Shown here piece after piece: positions 1-8,636 of a stretch of DNA of 50,063 bases. The position numbers and the translations under genes are program-made. Source of the stretch: Bacteroidales bacterium (GTDB taxonomy: Bacteria; Bacteroidota; Bacteroidia; Bacteroidales; Marinilabiliaceae); assembly GCA_017539645.1 (NCBI GenBank), contig JAFYCM010000011.1:1-50063 (forward strand), given 5' to 3'. The notes under the pieces were generated by a model. The model worked only from the letters and a program-made list of their open reading frames with translations. It had not been told where the DNA came from and did no database searches. Each line of letters begins with the position of its first letter. Position 1 is the stretch's first letter.

Positions 1-72
1 ACTGTAAATGATACTGTAAATGATACTGTAAATGATACTGTAAATGATACTGTAAATGATACTGTAAATGAT
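1..72 (+). repeat. 12-bp tandem repeat, six copies, coding for TVND units
   Basis: The 12-base unit ACTGTAAATGAT is repeated six times without change from the first base of the window, and a seventh, altered unit starts at 73 (ACTGAAACTGCC). The period is a multiple of three, so copy-number change keeps the reading frame of the overlapping partial gene and adds or removes Thr-Val-Asn-Asp units. The array may extend left of the window. Confidence 0.95.
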
Positions 73-228
73 ACTGAAACTGCCGTTTCCCTTTCTGAAT
101 ACATAGGTGTATCATTGATTACTACAAAACGTGATTTAGCAACGCTTCAGATGTACGGTTTTATTCGCCACGACGGTCCAGACAAAGGAGGCAAATGGGT
201 GGTGCTAAAACGAAATGACAAATACTAA
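1..228 (+). CDS. C-terminal part of a winged-helix protein, probably AlbA_2/ATP-binding DNA-binding family (partial)
   Basis: Frame 1 is open from the window edge to TAA at 226-228, giving 75 residues; the start lies outside the window. Residues 1-24 are six TVND repeats. The rest reads like a winged helix-turn-helix: a helix, then LSEYIGVSLITTKRDLATLQ (recognition-helix pattern), then YGFIRHDGPDKGGKWVVL (wing). Bacteroidota proteins with an N-terminal AlbA_2/Schlafen-like domain often end in a low-complexity repeat followed by such a winged helix, and that is the family inference. The N-terminal domain cannot be seen. The repeat probably acts as a variable linker. A small ORF overlaps the 3' end. 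Confidence 0.7.
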   Translation, partial: TVNDTVNDTVNDTVNDTVNDTVNDTETAVSLSEYIGVSLITTKRDLATLQMYGFIRHDGPDKGGKWVVLKRNDKY

Positions 229-301
229 ATGGTTAGCTGATATATACTCAAAAGTTGATATTGAGGAAATAATCTCAGAGCTAAGGCGTCTATATAAGTA
301 G
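215..301 (+). CDS. Possible 28-aa mini-ORF bridging two genes
   Basis: ATG at 215 overlaps the last 14 bases of the upstream gene in another frame and reads to TAG at 299-301. Only one base separates this stop from the ATG of the DUF1848 gene at 303. The predicted peptide starts MTNTKWLADIYSKVD and ends in an amphipathic stretch, EEIISELRRLYK. The tight arrangement would allow translational coupling across all three genes. I do not recognise the peptide. It could be a real small protein, a coupling leader, or chance. Confidence 0.35.
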   Translation: MTNTKWLADIYSKVDIEEIISELRRLYK

Positions 302-302
302 T

Positions 303-1358
303 ATGTCCACAAACCTCACCATCACCACCCAAAGCGGCGAACGTGTTGAAGCCGTTGAGCCAGTGATTATCTCGGCGAGCCGCAGCACGGATATTCCGGC
401 GTTCTATGCGCAATGGTTTATCAATAGGCTGCGGACAGGCTACTGCGTATGGTACAATCCGTTCAATCAGAGACCTACGTATGTATCGTTTGCGCAGTGC
501 AAAGTGGTTGTTTTTTGGACTAAAAATCCGCGACCGCTCATTCCGTTGCTGCATGAATTGGATGAACGTGGTATTCACTATTACTTCCAGTTCACGCTCA
601 ACGACTACGATGCGGAGCGCTTCGAGCCTAATGTTCCGAGCGTGGCAGAAAGGGTTGCTACGTTTCGCGAACTTTCTGAGAAGATTGGTCACGAGCGCGT
701 TATTTGGCGTTACGATCCGCTCATAGTTACGCCGCAACTCACGCCGCGCGATTTGCTCGTAAAGGTTTGGAATCTCGGCAATCAGCTAAGCGGACTAACC
801 GACAAACTCGTATTTAGTTTCATAGATATAAACGATTATCGCAAGGTGCAGACCAACATCGTGAAGGAGACTTCTCTGTTCGACAAAGAGAGCATCGAGC
901 GGGCTGAGTTCACGCAAGCGCAGATGGACGAAGTGGCTGCAGGCTTGGCAAAATGTCGAGATCGGTGGGCTGACGAGGGGTGGCATTTGCAGCTTGCCAC
1001 GTGTGCCGAACATATCGATTTGCATAAGTATGGTATAGAACACAACCGCTGTGTAGATGGCGAACTTATGAAGCGTCTTTGGCCAGACGATAAGGAACTT
1101 CTCTACTACCTAAAATACGGTGAACTGCCCGATACCTCGTCGCTTTTTGGTATGGACATGAGTCGCCCAGCGCTCGCGCCCGAGAAGATGAAGGACAAAG
1201 GACAGCGCAAGTTGTGCGGCTGCATGATTAGCAAAGACATAGGTATGTACAACACGTGCAGCCATTTCTGCGTCTATTGCTATGCCAATACAAGCAAAGA
1301 ACTCGTGCAGAAGAACCGTTTGCGCCACAACGACCAATCGGAGAGTATCATTGTGTAA
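303..1358 (+). CDS. DUF1848 family protein with radical-SAM-like cysteine cluster
   Basis: A 351-aa cytoplasmic protein. The N-terminal part contains VIISASRSTDIPAFYAQWF, typical of DUF1848, followed by a region resembling a TIM barrel of the radical-SAM/spore-photoproduct-lyase type (VVFWTKNP, YYFQFTLNDYD, VIWRYDPLIV). The C-terminus carries C305 and C307 and then C319-C323-C326 in CSHFCVYC, a CX3CX2C arrangement expected to bind a 4Fe-4S cluster. Classical radical-SAM enzymes have this motif at the N-terminus, so the C-terminal position is a family peculiarity. The substrate is unknown. The ATG at 303 follows a mini-ORF stop by one base. Family assignment is firm, function is not. Confidence 0.9.
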   Translation: MSTNLTITTQSGERVEAVEPVIISASRSTDIPAFYAQWFINRLRTGYCVWYNPFNQRPTYVSFAQCKVVVFWTKNPRPLIPLLHELDERGIHYYFQFTLNDYDAERFEPNVPSVAERVATFRELSEKIGHERVIWRYDPLIVTPQLTPRDLLVKVWNLGNQLSGLTDKLVFSFIDINDYRKVQTNIVKETSLFDKESIERAEFTQAQMDEVAAGLAKCRDRWADEGWHLQLATCAEHIDLHKYGIEHNRCVDGELMKRLWPDDKELLYYLKYGELPDTSSLFGMDMSRPALAPEKMKDKGQRKLCGCMISKDIGMYNTCSHFCVYCYANTSKELVQKNRLRHNDQSESIIV

Positions 1359-1362
1359 TTGC

Positions 1363-1410
1363 GAATTACGAGTTACGAATTACGAGTTACGAATTATGAA
1401 TTATGAATTC
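1363..1410. repeat. Low-complexity direct repeats between convergent genes
   Basis: The gap between DUF1848 and the convergent HTCS gene holds short degenerate direct repeats of the type GAATTACGAGTTAC and GAATTATGAATTAT. I see no terminator with a T-tract and no ORF here. Confidence 0.7.
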
Positions 1411-1426
1411 CTAAAGAACACATTTT

Positions 1427-4400
1427 TCAACTGTCAATTTCAGTATTCTGTAACGCCGAAGGAGTCATATTGAAGTGCTTGGTGAAGCAACGCGTGAAGT
1501 ACTTCGGGTCGTTGAAACCAACTTCGTATGCAATCTGCGAAATATTGAGTCGCTTTTTCTCGCGATTCATAAGTATCAGTTGTTTAGCGGCATTCAAGCG
1601 GAAACAGCGAATAAACACACCTGGCGACTGTCCCACCATGCTTTGCATCTTCTTATTGAGCATACTCTTCGAACAGCTCAAATCCTTCAAAATGTCTTCT
1701 ATGGCGTAGTCGGGGTCGGAGTAGTGTTCCTTCACATGCTCAATTACATTGCGGATAAACTTATCGTCGCTCGTCTCGCTGTCGAGGTTGAGGTCGTCGG
1801 TGTTGAGCGTGGCTTGGAAGCGGTGCTGATTCATCTTGCGACCTTCGAGAATGCCAGCTATACGCGCCATGAGCATCTGTTCGTCGAACGGCTTGTTGAG
1901 GTAGCTCTCCACGCCAATCTTGTAGCCTTCGGTGCGAAGGTTGTCATCTGGATTGGCCGTAAGTATAAGTATAGGAATGTGTGAGAACGAGAAGTTTTGC
2001 TTCACGCGCTTCGAGAATTCTAAACCGTCCATCACGGGCATCATCAGGTCGGCTATTATGAAGTCGATGTCGTGTTCGGCAAGTTGCGTCAATCCGTCCA
2101 TGCCATCGCGGGCTTCGTAGACTAAGTATTTGTCGCTCAGCACAGAACGTACATACAAACGCATATCGTTATTGTCCTCCACTATAAGTATGGCCATGCG
2201 TTTGTCGTTGTTCTTTACCTCATCGTCTTCCTCCTCGTCGATGTCGTTGATAGTCTCTTCGTCGGTGTCGGGCGCGGCGACGTCTTGCGGGCGCACAAGT
2301 GGCAGACAGAAAGTGAACGTCACGCCATCGCTCTCGTTGTTGCGAGCCGATATCGTACCGCCCTGCTGCTCAATAAGTTGCTTACATAAATACAGTCCAA
2401 TACCAGTACCGCTTTGCCCCGGAACCATATTTTTCGGGTGGTTGTCGGCTTGATGGAAACGGATAAAGATGCTCTCGAGTTCCGATTCGGGAATCTTGCG
2501 TCCTGTGTCGCTGATAGCCACGAGCAGCATTTCGCCTTGCGGTGCTTGCGTTTGCGAAATATGTATATCTATAATTCCGCTGTCGTAGCAGAATTTTATG
2601 GCGTTGGAGATTATGTTCGTCATAATCTTATTCATCGCGTCGGAGTCGAACACAATCACGTCATCGGTCATCTCATAATTAAGCTTGATACTAATGTTGC
2701 GCTCGGCAGCATAGATTGAAAATGGATGCACAATGTCGTCGATGAACGGTCGCAAACGCCCCGATTTGGGGTGAAGTTCCATCTCGCCGCTCTCCACTTT
2801 GCGGAAGTCGAGTAGCTGATTCACAAGATCGAGCATATAGTTGGCATTGCGCTTCACAATGTCGAGTTGCTCAATTGTCGTTTTGTCGGTGGTGGCCTTC
2901 ATTATATGATCTATTGGACCGAGAATCAGCGAGATAGGCGTACGTATTTCGTGCGAGATATTGTTAAAGAACGACAAACGGTCCGACGTAAGTTTTTGCA
3001 CCTTGGTCGACATGCTTTCGAGGTCGTTGTTTTGCTTCAAAATCATGGCGTTCTGCTCGTTGAGTTGCTCATTTTGGCGTTTCAATTCAATGGCTTTCTC
3101 TTCGAGCTGGCGCGCCTGTTCATGCAGTTCGGCGGTGCGGTGGTCTACGAGCTTAGTTAGCATTCGTTTCTGCTCGCGTAGGCTGCGTGTATGTATCTTC
3201 GTATACAGTATTACGCCCGACGTAATTATCAGTATAACAACAATATAGAACCAAATCGTTTTATAGAAATATGGCGCCACATCAATTGCTATTCTACTTA
3301 TGTCGCTTTGCTGCCCTGCGCCGTTGGTCTGCATCACTTCAAAGGTGTAGCTGCCATTGGCAATGTTGGTGTAAGTAGCCGAATGCTGGCGGTTGTCGGC
3401 GTCGATCCACTGCTCATCGTAGCCAAGCAAGCGGTATTTATAGTGCATTGATGCTGAACTTTTTAGTTCCAAACCGCTGAACGAGATAGTGAAACTCTTA
3501 TCACGCTCGTGTAGGGCGATGTGGTCGGCGTATGCAATGTCATTATTTATATAATTACTATTCGCCGAAATCTCTTCGTTGTACACCGTAAGCTGAGTAA
3601 ATACGGGCGCTTTAGGCTTTTCGGTGTTTATATGTATTTTGTGACTCTGAATCTCCGTCAGACCATCGAGCGAACCGAAGTAGATGTTGCCCGAAGCCGC
3701 CGATTTGTACGATGCATTCCAATAGTAACTATCGGTTGTCATGCCATTTTCGGTAGTGTAGTTGACGAATGTGTTCGCACTGGGGTCGAAAAGCGAAAGT
3801 CCGCGGTTAGTAGAAATCCAAAGCGTACCATTTTCGTCCTCCACAATTCCGCGCACACTATTGTTAATCAAGCCATTGCGAGTAGAGAAAACATTCATAG
3901 AAAGTTCGCCACTACGCTCGCTTAGTTGGCAAAAACCGTAGCCGTTTGTTCCTATGTACGTCTTGTTGTCGTGGGTGTGGGTAATGCACGTCACGCGAGC
4001 AAATGCAAGCGATGCGAGGTTGTTGTTATCGTCGCCATTGAGCACACGATAGTTGACGCTATCGGCTGTGTAACTTTCGAGATTAATAACCACAATGCCT
4101 TTGTTGGTGCCGAGCCACAAGCGATTGTTATTATCTATGGCAGCACCTATGGCACCATTCATTCCCGCAAGTTTGGGCGAATGAATTGGCTTGCTCATGC
4201 GACCATCTTTTATCACATAAATATTATTCACCGAAGCCGCCCAAATGGCATCGTTCAGCGCATCGTAGATAATAGAGCCAATAAACGGATTTGTGATATG
4301 CGTATACTTATTCACAACGCGAGGTTGCGCACCGCTTAGGTCGACCTCGTTGATGCCGCCGCCCCACGTACCAGCCCACAAATGCTCGTTTTTATCTATG

Positions 4401-5635
4401 GTGAGCGCACTTATCGAGTTGTGTGTCAGGCCGATATTTTGCGAAGTATAATGGTCGAACGAGTCGCTATTTTTATGTTTACGGTTGAGGCCGCCCTCCA
4501 CATTGCCTACCCACAAATCTTGGCGCTCATCCTCAATTATTGCATTCACAGGATTGGGCGCAATACTCGTTGGGGCGTTGCTATGCGAAAAGTTCCTCAC
4601 CGAAATGTCGTTTTGCGATATTATATTTACGCCAAACGCCTCAGTACCAACATACAACGTACCACGCGATAGCAACATACAGTTCACGAAATTGTCGCTC
4701 AACGTGTGGCGACTCGTGCCAGTTTCGTTGGTTATCTGCTCAAAACTATCGTCGAACGAATTGTAGATATTCAAGCCTTTGAGCGTAGCCACCACAATGT
4801 CGTTTTGCGCCGTCAGACAAATATCTGTGATTCGGTTTTGCGTCAGCCGAGTTCTTCCCTGCGTAGACTGCGAATAGAATTTCGACACGCCCGAATTTGT
4901 ATTTATGCGGTGAAGGCCATCTAACGTACCTATCCACAGCTCGTTATCTTTAGAGAAAAGGCATGTAATTATGGTTTCTACATTCTCGAGCGAGGCTATA
5001 GTCTCTTTGTTGAGCATAATACCGCCATTGTCGATGCTCGCGGTATATAAATCGGCGTGAATGGCCACTCGAAGGATATTGCCAGTAAGCTGAATAGCAG
5101 ACACCTCTTGGTCGAACGTGCGCGTGTATACATTCTTGATGCTACCATCGCTGTCGATTTCGGCCGCCACGAGGTTTTTCTCCTCCATAAACCAGATATT
5201 GCCATTTCTATCCGTCTCCACTATTAGCGATTCGTGCAAGATATGTTCTTGCTCGCTTTGGGGCCAAAGTTTATCGGTGACATTGCGCATTGTGGTTAGG
5301 TCGAGAATGTCAATGCCATCGTCGGAGGCAATCCAAAGGCGGTTGTGGTTGTCGGCAGCTATCTTGTGCAAGAAGTTGCTACGCAGATGCGGTTCGGTAG
5401 ATATGTCGTAGTATTGAAAATTATAGCCGTCGTAGCGCGAGAGACCACCGCCGTTCGTAGCTATCCAAAGGAAACCTTTGCCATCTTCGTAAAGGTCATC
5501 GACGAAATTATGCTGCAAACCGTCGCTCATCGTCAGCGTGGTGAGCACGTTCTTGTCCCAAAAACGATCTTGCGCTTTGGCAGCTATCGCTATAGTTATG
5601 AGTATAAATATTATTGATAGGCGCATCATCTGCAT
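1427..5635 (-). CDS. Hybrid two-component system sensor histidine kinase/response regulator (HTCS)
   Basis: A 1402-aa single-polypeptide sensor-regulator, the usual length for HTCS proteins that control glycan use in Bacteroidota. In order: a signal peptide at about 1-21; about 14 two-component propeller repeats making the periplasmic sensor (for example LWIATNGGGLSRYDG, LWISTNRGLSLFDP); a Y_Y_Y domain at about 710-780; one membrane helix at about 788-812; a coiled segment; a HisKA domain with the phosphoacceptor H895 in NNISHEIRTP; a HATPase domain (GTGIGLYLCKQL); a receiver domain with D1196 in IIADLMMPVMDG; and an AraC-type helix-turn-helix at about 1350-1400. All key residues look intact. 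ATG at 5635 is used; a second ATG three codons later would also serve. No SusC/SusD pair is adjacent, so its target is unclear. Confidence 0.95.
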   Translation of the reverse strand: MQMMRLSIIFILITIAIAAKAQDRFWDKNVLTTLTMSDGLQHNFVDDLYEDGKGFLWIATNGGGLSRYDGYNFQYYDISTEPHLRSNFLHKIAADNHNRLWIASDDGIDILDLTTMRNVTDKLWPQSEQEHILHESLIVETDRNGNIWFMEEKNLVAAEIDSDGSIKNVYTRTFDQEVSAIQLTGNILRVAIHADLYTASIDNGGIMLNKETIASLENVETIITCLFSKDNELWIGTLDGLHRINTNSGVSKFYSQSTQGRTRLTQNRITDICLTAQNDIVVATLKGLNIYNSFDDSFEQITNETGTSRHTLSDNFVNCMLLSRGTLYVGTEAFGVNIISQNDISVRNFSHSNAPTSIAPNPVNAIIEDERQDLWVGNVEGGLNRKHKNSDSFDHYTSQNIGLTHNSISALTIDKNEHLWAGTWGGGINEVDLSGAQPRVVNKYTHITNPFIGSIIYDALNDAIWAASVNNIYVIKDGRMSKPIHSPKLAGMNGAIGAAIDNNNRLWLGTNKGIVVINLESYTADSVNYRVLNGDDNNNLASLAFARVTCITHTHDNKTYIGTNGYGFCQLSERSGELSMNVFSTRNGLINNSVRGIVEDENGTLWISTNRGLSLFDPSANTFVNYTTENGMTTDSYYWNASYKSAASGNIYFGSLDGLTEIQSHKIHINTEKPKAPVFTQLTVYNEEISANSNYINNDIAYADHIALHERDKSFTISFSGLELKSSASMHYKYRLLGYDEQWIDADNRQHSATYTNIANGSYTFEVMQTNGAGQQSDISRIAIDVAPYFYKTIWFYIVVILIITSGVILYTKIHTRSLREQKRMLTKLVDHRTAELHEQARQLEEKAIELKRQNEQLNEQNAMILKQNNDLESMSTKVQKLTSDRLSFFNNISHEIRTPISLILGPIDHIMKATTDKTTIEQLDIVKRNANYMLDLVNQLLDFRKVESGEMELHPKSGRLRPFIDDIVHPFSIYAAERNISIKLNYEMTDDVIVFDSDAMNKIMTNIISNAIKFCYDSGIIDIHISQTQAPQGEMLLVAISDTGRKIPESELESIFIRFHQADNHPKNMVPGQSGTGIGLYLCKQLIEQQGGTISARNNESDGVTFTFCLPLVRPQDVAAPDTDEETINDIDEEEDDEVKNNDKRMAILIVEDNNDMRLYVRSVLSDKYLVYEARDGMDGLTQLAEHDIDFIIADLMMPVMDGLEFSKRVKQNFSFSHIPILILTANPDDNLRTEGYKIGVESYLNKPFDEQMLMARIAGILEGRKMNQHRFQATLNTDDLNLDSETSDDKFIRNVIEHVKEHYSDPDYAIEDILKDLSCSKSMLNKKMQSMVGQSPGVFIRCFRLNAAKQLILMNREKKRLNISQIAYEVGFNDPKYFTRCFTKHFNMTPSALQNTEIDS

Positions 5636-5653
5636 TCTATTTACATTTATTCA

Positions 5654-5661
5654 CAAATGTA
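5654..5661 (-). promoter_or_regulatory. Candidate -7 element for the HTCS gene
   Basis: On the minus strand TACATTTG matches the Bacteroidota -7 consensus TAnnTTTG, about 19 bases before the ATG at 5635. This implies a very short leader. A convincing -33 element is not obvious. Confidence 0.4.
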
Positions 5662-5767
5662 CGCATACCCACAACTCCAATGGTGGAAAATCGGTTTATT
5701 TCGGTGTTTTTAGAGATATTCGAAGGATAGCAATGGCCACAGAAAGCGCACACATTCAATTTTCAAA

Positions 5768-8044
5768 TCAGAAAGGATAGCCAATAGCGAAGTTGTAGCC
5801 TAAGTAATTAGAGTTGAATTTCTGGCTACCGATCCATTTCTGACCGGGGTCGGCAGCGGGATCATGCAGCTTCACACCCACATCGAAGCGGATGACGAAG
5901 TAGTCGAAGTTGAGGCGCAAACCAAGTCCCGAGCCGATGGCTATCTGCTCATAAAATTTCGATGTAAATATCGACTGCACATCGTTCGTCGAACGCTTCA
6001 GTGCCCATATATTACCGGCGTCGATGAAAGCAGCGCCTTCGAAATCGCCAATTATCGGGAAACGGTATTCTGCGTTGGCTTCAATACGTATGTCGGCCGT
6101 TTGGTTGTGGTAGCGCAAATCGGGGTCACTCTTGCGCGAACCTGGACCAAGACCTCTCACAGGCCAAGCGCGAATGCTATTGGCACCGCCCACAAAGAAG
6201 CTCTTCTCGAATGGCAGCGCGCGCGAATTGCCGTATGGCACACCTATACCACCAAACAATCTGTAAACCATGCGATTCTCGAGGCGGTCTACTATCTGAT
6301 AACGCGCCTCGATGTTCGTACGTATGTATTGAGAGAAGCGAATGCCGACAATCGTCTTGCCCTCTTTATCGTTCGACACATTTTTTGTCAGTGCATTCAG
6401 AAGGTTGCCAGCCGTCTCCACATCGAAATGGAAATACCACGCATTGCTATTCTTCTTCTGCACCTGCTGATTGAGCGTATAGCTATAGTTGAGCGACAGA
6501 ATGAAGTGCTTTTGGTAGCTATACTGCAGATACGACTGCGATATATACTTCCTGAAGTTTTCGCTTATAAAGGGAATATTTACAATATTGAACTCTACCA
6601 ACGTCAACTGATGGCGCACAAAGCGGCCACTTCGCCAGTTGTATGTATAATTAGCAGCAAACACCGTGCGTGTGAAGTCTGGTCGGCGCTGATAGTCGTA
6701 CGACAAGAAGAAGATGGTCGACGGATTGTGTTTGCGGTCGAAATTTTCGGTAGCAAAGGGCCAAAGGAACTTAGGCAGCGTCAGCGAAGCCTCAGCGCCG
6801 GCCTCTACGGTGTAGAAACGGTCTTTACCGTCGGTGGCGAATTGGTTTTGCGTAGAGAAGCGCGTCTTTATATTGAAGACCTCCGCGCCTTTGAAAAGAT
6901 TCAAGTGTCTATATCTCAACGCAATAGCGCCACCAAGGTTACCCGACGAGTTTGTACCTTCTATATCAACGCCATATTGCTGCTGAGGAGCTGTGGTCAA
7001 CCGAATTGTGCAACCTATATGGCGCACGCTGTCGACGGTAGTTATCGAGTCGATGTCGTAGAAGCGTATGCTATTGGCGGCAAAGAGCGGCAAAGAACTG
7101 AAGCGCTGCTGCGTGTATTCCACATCGTTGAGGTTATATATATTGCCACTTCTAACGAAGTTTTGGTTTTGCAGCAAATCGGCGCGGAACGGCAACGTAC
7201 TCTTGTGGTAGATAGGGTCGGGCGCGTAGATCACTTGCAAACTACTGTCGTTGAGCGAAGTAGGCGGAGTATTGCTTTGCGATATTATGTACTGCACACT
7301 ATCTATGACCGATTTTTTGTAGAGATTAATCTTGTCGTCGTAGCGCAGCAGCAGATTGTCGTTCACGCGATGATTAAGTCCAAGAGTATCAGCGAGGAAC
7401 GAGATATAGTTTTTATCGAAATGGTAATAGCCTTGCTGCTGCATATTTCGAGTTATGCGTGCGCGCTCTGCATCGTGGACATTGGCATCGAAAGCATCGC
7501 CGACATGGAGCAACGTATTCACCGTGTCGCTCATTATCAGCGGCTCTACGGTAGGTTCAGCAATATCGTAAGTGAGAGATTTTATGCGATATAGCTCACC
7601 AGACGCTATCTTATATCGCACATCGCAGCGCTTAGGCTTACGGCGCGGCTCCATGGTGTAGGTCACCACAGCATCGTAGTAGCCACGACTTTGCATATAC
7701 ATACGTAGCTGATTACTACTTATCTTAGCCAAACTATCATTATATATAACAGGCTCAGAGCCAATAGTTTTCAGCCAATTATTGAAACGCGTATCGCGCT
7801 TGCCCGAAAGATTGTAAATAGCCAAATTCAATCGCCACAAACTCAGCAGACGAATATTCGGCAGCTGGCGTATGTAGTCGTCCAAATCGTCGCGCTGCAC
7901 ATCTTTGGCGTCGCAGTCGATATGTACGTGGTCGATAAGATATTTGTCTTCGGGTACGTATTTGGTGGTGCGGCAAGCTTGGAAAACTACCGCAGCCATC
8001 AGAGCAAACGAAGCTATAAATATTTTATGCAGTCCTCGTCTCAT
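5768..8044 (-). CDS. tamL: TamL-type outer-membrane assembly lipoprotein (BamA/Omp85 superfamily)
   Basis: A 758-aa protein starting at the ATG at 8042-8044. The frame stays open to 8227, but the chosen start gives a lipoprotein signal peptide (MRRGLHKIFIASFALMA, lipobox VFQAC with C24), and the extension lies inside the upstream gene. POTRA-like segments follow in the first half (for example QSRGYYDAVVTYTMEP). The C-terminal half is a 16-strand-type surface-antigen barrel with GGANSIRAWPVRGLGPGS, the conserved Omp85 loop, and an aromatic terminus (LGYNFAIGYPF). In Bacteroidota, lipidated TamA-like proteins called TamL are paired with TamB to help insert outer-membrane proteins. TamB is not next to it here. 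The ATG overlaps the upstream stop codon as ATGA. Confidence 0.88.
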   Translation of the reverse strand: MRRGLHKIFIASFALMAAVVFQACRTTKYVPEDKYLIDHVHIDCDAKDVQRDDLDDYIRQLPNIRLLSLWRLNLAIYNLSGKRDTRFNNWLKTIGSEPVIYNDSLAKISSNQLRMYMQSRGYYDAVVTYTMEPRRKPKRCDVRYKIASGELYRIKSLTYDIAEPTVEPLIMSDTVNTLLHVGDAFDANVHDAERARITRNMQQQGYYHFDKNYISFLADTLGLNHRVNDNLLLRYDDKINLYKKSVIDSVQYIISQSNTPPTSLNDSSLQVIYAPDPIYHKSTLPFRADLLQNQNFVRSGNIYNLNDVEYTQQRFSSLPLFAANSIRFYDIDSITTVDSVRHIGCTIRLTTAPQQQYGVDIEGTNSSGNLGGAIALRYRHLNLFKGAEVFNIKTRFSTQNQFATDGKDRFYTVEAGAEASLTLPKFLWPFATENFDRKHNPSTIFFLSYDYQRRPDFTRTVFAANYTYNWRSGRFVRHQLTLVEFNIVNIPFISENFRKYISQSYLQYSYQKHFILSLNYSYTLNQQVQKKNSNAWYFHFDVETAGNLLNALTKNVSNDKEGKTIVGIRFSQYIRTNIEARYQIVDRLENRMVYRLFGGIGVPYGNSRALPFEKSFFVGGANSIRAWPVRGLGPGSRKSDPDLRYHNQTADIRIEANAEYRFPIIGDFEGAAFIDAGNIWALKRSTNDVQSIFTSKFYEQIAIGSGLGLRLNFDYFVIRFDVGVKLHDPAADPGQKWIGSQKFNSNYLGYNFAIGYPF

Positions 8045-8490
8045 CGTTTGCTTTCGGTGTATGGTGGTATTTGGCCGAGCATCTTTGCGCCGCCGTCGTC
8101 GGTGAGTAGTGCGCAGAAATGCTGCATTCCGTTGGTTATGACTAATATGCGCGTGCCGAGCTGCGTATTGTAGCGCAACGCCTGACGGAATGTCTCTTGC
8201 GTGATTTTTATGTGCGGAGCTTTGCATTCCACAACCATGTATGGCTGCGCAGCCTTGTCGAAAATCACAATGTCGGCGCGCTGATGCAGTCCGTTCACAT
8301 TCACTGGGTGCTCCACAGCTGTTCGCCCAGCAGGATAACCCAAATAATTAGTCAGATAGCCCAAAAACGTTTGACGGACCTCCTCTTCTGGCGTCAACTT
8401 CACAAAGCGTTTGCGATAGGGGTCGAAAACGTCCGTACGCCCATTGGCGTCGGTGCGAGTGCGCAATTCTATTGGCGGCAAGTTGAGCAT
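8041..8490 (-). CDS. Small HsdR-N-type (PD-(D/E)XK) nuclease-domain protein
   Basis: A 149-aa protein resembling the stand-alone HSDR_N_2 family, related to the N-terminal nuclease domain of type I restriction subunits. Motifs seen: RADIVIFDKAAQPYMVVECK contains the D...ExK catalytic pattern, preceded by a helical segment (PEEEVRQTFLGYLTNYLGYP) and followed by ITQETFRQALRYN with a conserved Q/R. No helicase or specificity subunit is nearby, so it is not a restriction system on its own. Such proteins are common next to housekeeping genes in Bacteroidota and their role is unknown. The stop overlaps the tamL start (ATGA at 8041-8044), indicating one operon with translational coupling. Confidence 0.85.
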   Translation of the reverse strand: MLNLPPIELRTRTDANGRTDVFDPYRKRFVKLTPEEEVRQTFLGYLTNYLGYPAGRTAVEHPVNVNGLHQRADIVIFDKAAQPYMVVECKAPHIKITQETFRQALRYNTQLGTRILVITNGMQHFCALLTDDGGAKMLGQIPPYTESKR

Positions 8491-8526
8491 GATTCAGGTT
8501 CGGTGTCGGGTCTTTTTTTATGCATA

Positions 8527-8534
8527 CAAATATA
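8527..8534 (-). promoter_or_regulatory. Candidate -7 element for the nuclease-tamL operon
   Basis: The minus strand reads TATATTTG, a full match to TAnnTTTG, 37 bases before the ATG at 8490. The upstream -33 region is only T-rich. Confidence 0.45.
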
Positions 8535-8587
8535 GTATCGATTAACAGAGTGAAAAAAGCAGAGTGTACTTTATATAGTTTGTGACT

Positions 8588-8595
8588 TAGCTTTG
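8588..8595 (+). promoter_or_regulatory. Candidate -7 element for the beta-barrel gene
   Basis: TAGCTTTG matches the TAnnTTTG consensus 41 bases before the ATG at 8637. Together with the element on the other strand it makes 8491-8636 a divergent promoter region. Confidence 0.45.
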
Positions 8596-8636
8596 CACCG
8601 AAAAATATTGATATAAGACAAAACCTTTTTGAAGAG

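Noticed and set aside
5864-7594. A 576-codon plus-strand frame antisense to tamL
   Set aside because: Its translation has no domain or signal and mirrors the codon pattern of tamL, whose own product is clearly a barrel lipoprotein. It is a shadow frame.
8045-8227. N-terminal extension of tamL to 8227
   Set aside because: The added 61 residues are basic and low in hydrophobicity, lie inside the nuclease-like gene, and would bury the lipoprotein signal peptide.
8041-8490. A type I restriction system
   Set aside because: Only an HsdR-N-like domain is present; helicase, methylase and specificity genes are absent.
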